In this document: positions 61,603-64,000 of the stretch, one piece after another
Layout: every line of letters begins with the position of its first letter
Numbering within the stretch: position 1 is the stretch's first letter
Assembly: GCA_900105225.1 (NCBI GenBank)
Contig: LT629764.1
Span: forward strand, 880,098 to 944,097
Source: Paenibacillaceae bacterium GAS479
Lineage (GTDB): Bacteria > Bacillota > Bacilli > Paenibacillales > Paenibacillaceae
Length of the DNA stretch: 64,000 bases
Direction of reading: 5' to 3'
Program-made: the position numbers and the translations under genes
Notes under the pieces: generated by a model
Databases searched by the model: none
Told to the model about the DNA's origin: nothing
What the model saw: the letters and a program-made list of their open reading frames with translations, nothing else

Positions 61603-62577
61603 ATGACCGTCAAACCTTACCCTCTTAAATTCAAACCTGAAATGAAAGAACGTGTCTGGGGCGGACGCGCCCTTGAACAGTTCGGCCTTGAGCTGCCCCA
61701 AGGCCACATCGGCGAAGGCTGGATGATCGGCGATCATCCTAATGGTACAACCAAGGTTGCCGGCGGCGCACTGGACGGTCTCGGCCTGGATGAGATCCGC
61801 GAGCAGTATGGACGCGAGTGGTTTGGCAGCAAGGGCTTCTCGGAGAAAAATGGTCGCTTCCCGCTGCTCATCAAGCTGCTCGACTGCAATGATGATCTTT
61901 CGGTTCAGGTCCATCCAACCGATACTTATGACCGCCTTCCAGCCGGAGAGCTCGGCAAAACGGAAATGTGGTACATCCTCGACGCCAAGCCAGGTGCCAA
62001 AATCATCTATGGCCTCAAGGACGGCGTTAATCGCGCCGCGCTGCAGCAGGCAATTGAAGAAGGACGCGTCATGGAGGGACTGCAAGAGGTTGAAGTCAAG
62101 GCAGGAGATGCATTCTACATTCCGGCTGGAACGGTTCATGCTCTATGTGCCGGCGTCGTTGTCGCCGAAATCCAGCAAAACTCCGACACGACGTACCGCC
62201 TGTACGATTACAACCGTCCCGGCCTCGATGGCGGGCTCCGCGAGTTGCATGTCGAGGACTCGCTGAATGTCATCGCCTACGAAGGCGCAGGCGCTACGCG
62301 GATGAACACCGACGATGCTCAAGCCGGAAGCTGGCTGACCATCGCCGAGTCGCCTTACTTTGTCGTAGACAAAGGCATTGTGCGCGGTCCATGGGACCTT
62401 AGTACCTCCACGGATAGCTTTGTGATCCTGGTTGTTGCAGAAGGCAACGGCTCCATCAGCTGGGGCGAGGGTGAATCCCAGAGCGTAAAAGCTGGCGAAT
62501 GCTTCCTGCTGCCGGCAACGCTCGGTTCCTACTCGCTCGGCGGCGAGATGACCGTTATCCGTAGCCTCGTTCCTTAA
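61603..62577 (+). CDS. manA: Class I mannose-6-phosphate isomerase
   Basis: 324 residues from ATG 61603 (MTVKPYPLKFKPEMKERVWGG), with AGGAG about 11 bases upstream; an in-frame GTG at 61591 sits too close to it. Zinc ligands are in LSVQVHPTDTYDR, GKTEMWYIL and IPAGTVHALCAG, and the RxxWGG start, EIQQNSDTTYRLYDYNRPG and the small C-terminal cupin are typical. It interconverts fructose 6-phosphate and mannose 6-phosphate, feeding glycan synthesis. Confidence 0.92.
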   Translation: MTVKPYPLKFKPEMKERVWGGRALEQFGLELPQGHIGEGWMIGDHPNGTTKVAGGALDGLGLDEIREQYGREWFGSKGFSEKNGRFPLLIKLLDCNDDLSVQVHPTDTYDRLPAGELGKTEMWYILDAKPGAKIIYGLKDGVNRAALQQAIEEGRVMEGLQEVEVKAGDAFYIPAGTVHALCAGVVVAEIQQNSDTTYRLYDYNRPGLDGGLRELHVEDSLNVIAYEGAGATRMNTDDAQAGSWLTIAESPYFVVDKGIVRGPWDLSTSTDSFVILVVAEGNGSISWGEGESQSVKAGECFLLPATLGSYSLGGEMTVIRSLVP

Positions 62578-62640
62578 GCTGCTTAGTCGGAATTGTGCCC
62601 GCAGCCTCGTTCCTTAAGTTTCCCGGCGGGAATTGTGCCC
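62561..62640 (+). repeat. 40-bp tandem duplication over the manA end
   Basis: Units 62561-62600 and 62601-62640 share GCCTCGTTCCTTAAG at the start and CGGGAATTGTGCCC-like text at the end, and a third copy starts at 62641 (CAGCCT). The first unit includes the last codons and stop of manA. Confidence 0.75.
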
Positions 62641-62649
62641 ACAGCCTAA

Positions 62650-62694
62650 AAAAAGCGTACCCTGAGCCGTTTGGCGGCCCAGGGTACGCTTTTT
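62650..62694. terminator. Bidirectional terminator
   Basis: Arms 62651-62664 and 62680-62694 (AAAAGCGTACCCTG and its complement) with a 15-base loop and A/T flanks, between manA and the converging radical SAM gene. Confidence 0.9.
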
Positions 62695-62783
62695 CAATTC
62701 TCAATATCTCACTTCCGAAAGCGGAGAGCGGAGCACCTCACACTGTTCTCAGCGTTGGCCTCAACTCAACCTTAGTCTTAGCC

Positions 62784-64000
62784 TCAACCCAACGTTGCTG
62801 CACCTTCCGACAAGCGCAAGCTGTAGGCGGTTCCGCCGCGCTTGCCATCGACGCCGTACAGCACGACGAGCAGCGTATCCGTCTCCCGACTAATCGTGCC
62901 GTCAGCCAAAAACTGCTCCAGATCAAACGGAAGCCGCTCGATGACGGCATGCTTTTGGAGCTCCTTCTCGCCGAGGCCAAGCCCCGCGAACCCGCCGCTT
63001 ACTGCCTCCGGCTGCTCCCCAAGCCGCTTCATCCAGCCTGCAAGCTCCGGCTTGTCCATGCTGAACTCCCACCATACCTTGCGCGGTTTGTGATTATGTC
63101 CGAGGAAATAATCAAGCTTCATCAATCCCTGCACAGTTTCGAGATCGAGCCCTTCTGGAGCTTCTCCCGATGTGAGAAAAGCCCATAGGCGCGAAAACAG
63201 ATCCTCCAGCTGGTGGCCGATGCGCTCCCAGCCCTGCCGCTCCCAGAAATCGCCGAACTGCTGGAAGAAATCAAATGCCGAGCCGAAAACCCGGTCGATC
63301 AGGAACAGCAGCGTATGGTCCATCCGATGTGCGTTCCAGTATTTTTCCAGGACGTCCTCTACCCGCTTGATGCGAATCAAATCGGAGAACGGTATCAGAT
63401 CATTGCCCAGAATCTCGTAAGGCGCCTGCTCGGCATATACATAGCCGTATTTAGCAGCATCCCTTCTCAATCCGGTCCCTCTCAGCATCTTCAGGAAGCC
63501 GAGTTGCAGCTCCTCCGGACGCAGTTCAAACACGTCGTTGAACGTTTTGCGGAAAGTATCGTAATCTTCATGCGGCAGTCCAGCGATCAGATCCAGATGC
63601 TGGTCGATTTTGCCGGAATCCTTGACCTTGGTGACAGTGCGGACAAGTTTGTTCCAATTCTGACGACGCTGAACGGCCTCATTGGTGATGTCGTTGGTGG
63701 ACTGGACCCCGATCTCGAAGCGGAAAACGCCCGGCGGAGCATGCTCTGCCAAATAATCCAGAACCTCCGGACGCATAATATCGGCCGTAATTTCGAATTG
63801 GAATACGCAGCCGCCATGGTTGTCGATCAGAAATCTGAACATCTCCAACGCGTAGTCGCGCTTAATATTAAAGGTGCGGTCAACAAACTTGATCGTTTTC
63901 GCTCCTGCTTCGATCAGATAGAGTAAATCAGCCTTGGTGCGCTCGATATCGAAATAACGGACGCCAACCTCGATACTGGATAGGCAAAAAGAGCAGCTAA
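62784..64000 (-). CDS. B12-binding-type radical SAM protein, 5' end beyond the window
   Basis: At least 405 residues. Near the window end the frame carries SCSFCLSSIEVGVRYFD, the last two Cys of a radical SAM CxxxCxxC motif, with its first Cys probably beyond 64000. It continues with FVDRTFNIKRDYALEMF, FQFEITADIMRPEVLDYL, FRFEIGVQSTNDITNEAV, LIAGLPHEDYDTFRKTF and ELQLGFLKMLRGTGL, then an all-alpha DUF4080-like C-terminus. Its N-terminal B12-binding domain should lie outside. An ATG at 63848 is internal. Confidence 0.88.
   Translation of the reverse strand, partial: SCSFCLSSIEVGVRYFDIERTKADLLYLIEAGAKTIKFVDRTFNIKRDYALEMFRFLIDNHGGCVFQFEITADIMRPEVLDYLAEHAPPGVFRFEIGVQSTNDITNEAVQRRQNWNKLVRTVTKVKDSGKIDQHLDLIAGLPHEDYDTFRKTFNDVFELRPEELQLGFLKMLRGTGLRRDAAKYGYVYAEQAPYEILGNDLIPFSDLIRIKRVEDVLEKYWNAHRMDHTLLFLIDRVFGSAFDFFQQFGDFWERQGWERIGHQLEDLFSRLWAFLTSGEAPEGLDLETVQGLMKLDYFLGHNHKPRKVWWEFSMDKPELAGWMKRLGEQPEAVSGGFAGLGLGEKELQKHAVIERLPFDLEQFLADGTISRETDTLLVVLYGVDGKRGGTAYSLRLSEGAATLG

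Overview
The window looks like chromosomal DNA from a spore-forming, low-to-medium-GC Firmicute of the Paenibacillaceae. Ribosome binding sites are strong AGGAGG types, lipoproteins are Gram-positive, and there is a SigI/RsgI pair, YesM/YesN-type two-component systems, a T-box-controlled ilv-leu operon, an infC-rpmI-rplT operon with an ATT start, and a large family of BclB-like (exosporium-type) proteins. Assignments come from motifs and gene order read by eye; no database search was run.

Region by region: 1-2.6 kb holds an MFS transporter and a SUKH (SMI1/KNR4) immunity-type gene, both broken by single-base deletions, plus an unknown gene. 2.8-8 kb holds a VOC protein with a WYL regulator, a von Willebrand A lipoprotein and a two-gene amidoligase unit. 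8.3-10.2 kb is a secreted parallel beta-helix protein. 10.4-18.8 kb is a sugar-sensing and uptake locus: response regulator, sensor kinase and sugar-binding lipoprotein with ATGA overlaps, followed by mglB-mglA-mglC.

19.0-33.6 kb is the most unusual part: a tandem array of nine paralogues of about 500-530 aa (eight intact, one broken) and two vestiges of further copies. Each has a short Cys/Lys/Pro leader, a conserved helical domain and two beta domains resembling the C-terminal domain of the exosporium protein BclB. There are no collagen repeats and no signal peptides. Three array transcripts start with the same repeated upstream block. A secreted GH114-type polysaccharide hydrolase follows at 34.1-36.9 kb.

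37-45 kb: an aldolase-domain protein, leucyl aminopeptidase, an RsbT-like protein coupled to a histidine kinase carrying an RsbU-type N-terminal domain, sigI-rsgI, a small Cys protein and a Pro-rich repeat protein. 45.3-52.8 kb: a 2-Cys peroxiredoxin, then leuB, leuA, ilvC, ilvN, ilvB (transcribed leftward) under a T-box leader with a probable Leu CUC specifier; ilvC is bracketed by stem-loops. 53-64 kb: GNAT, an Sm-like protein with a Gly/Pro/Tyr tail, rplT-rpmI-infC with an attenuator leader, a membrane GT2, a PAP2 phosphatase, trmB, ytqA-ytqB, a VOC protein, a mannose-6-phosphate isomerase and the 3' part of a B12-binding-type radical SAM gene running off the end.
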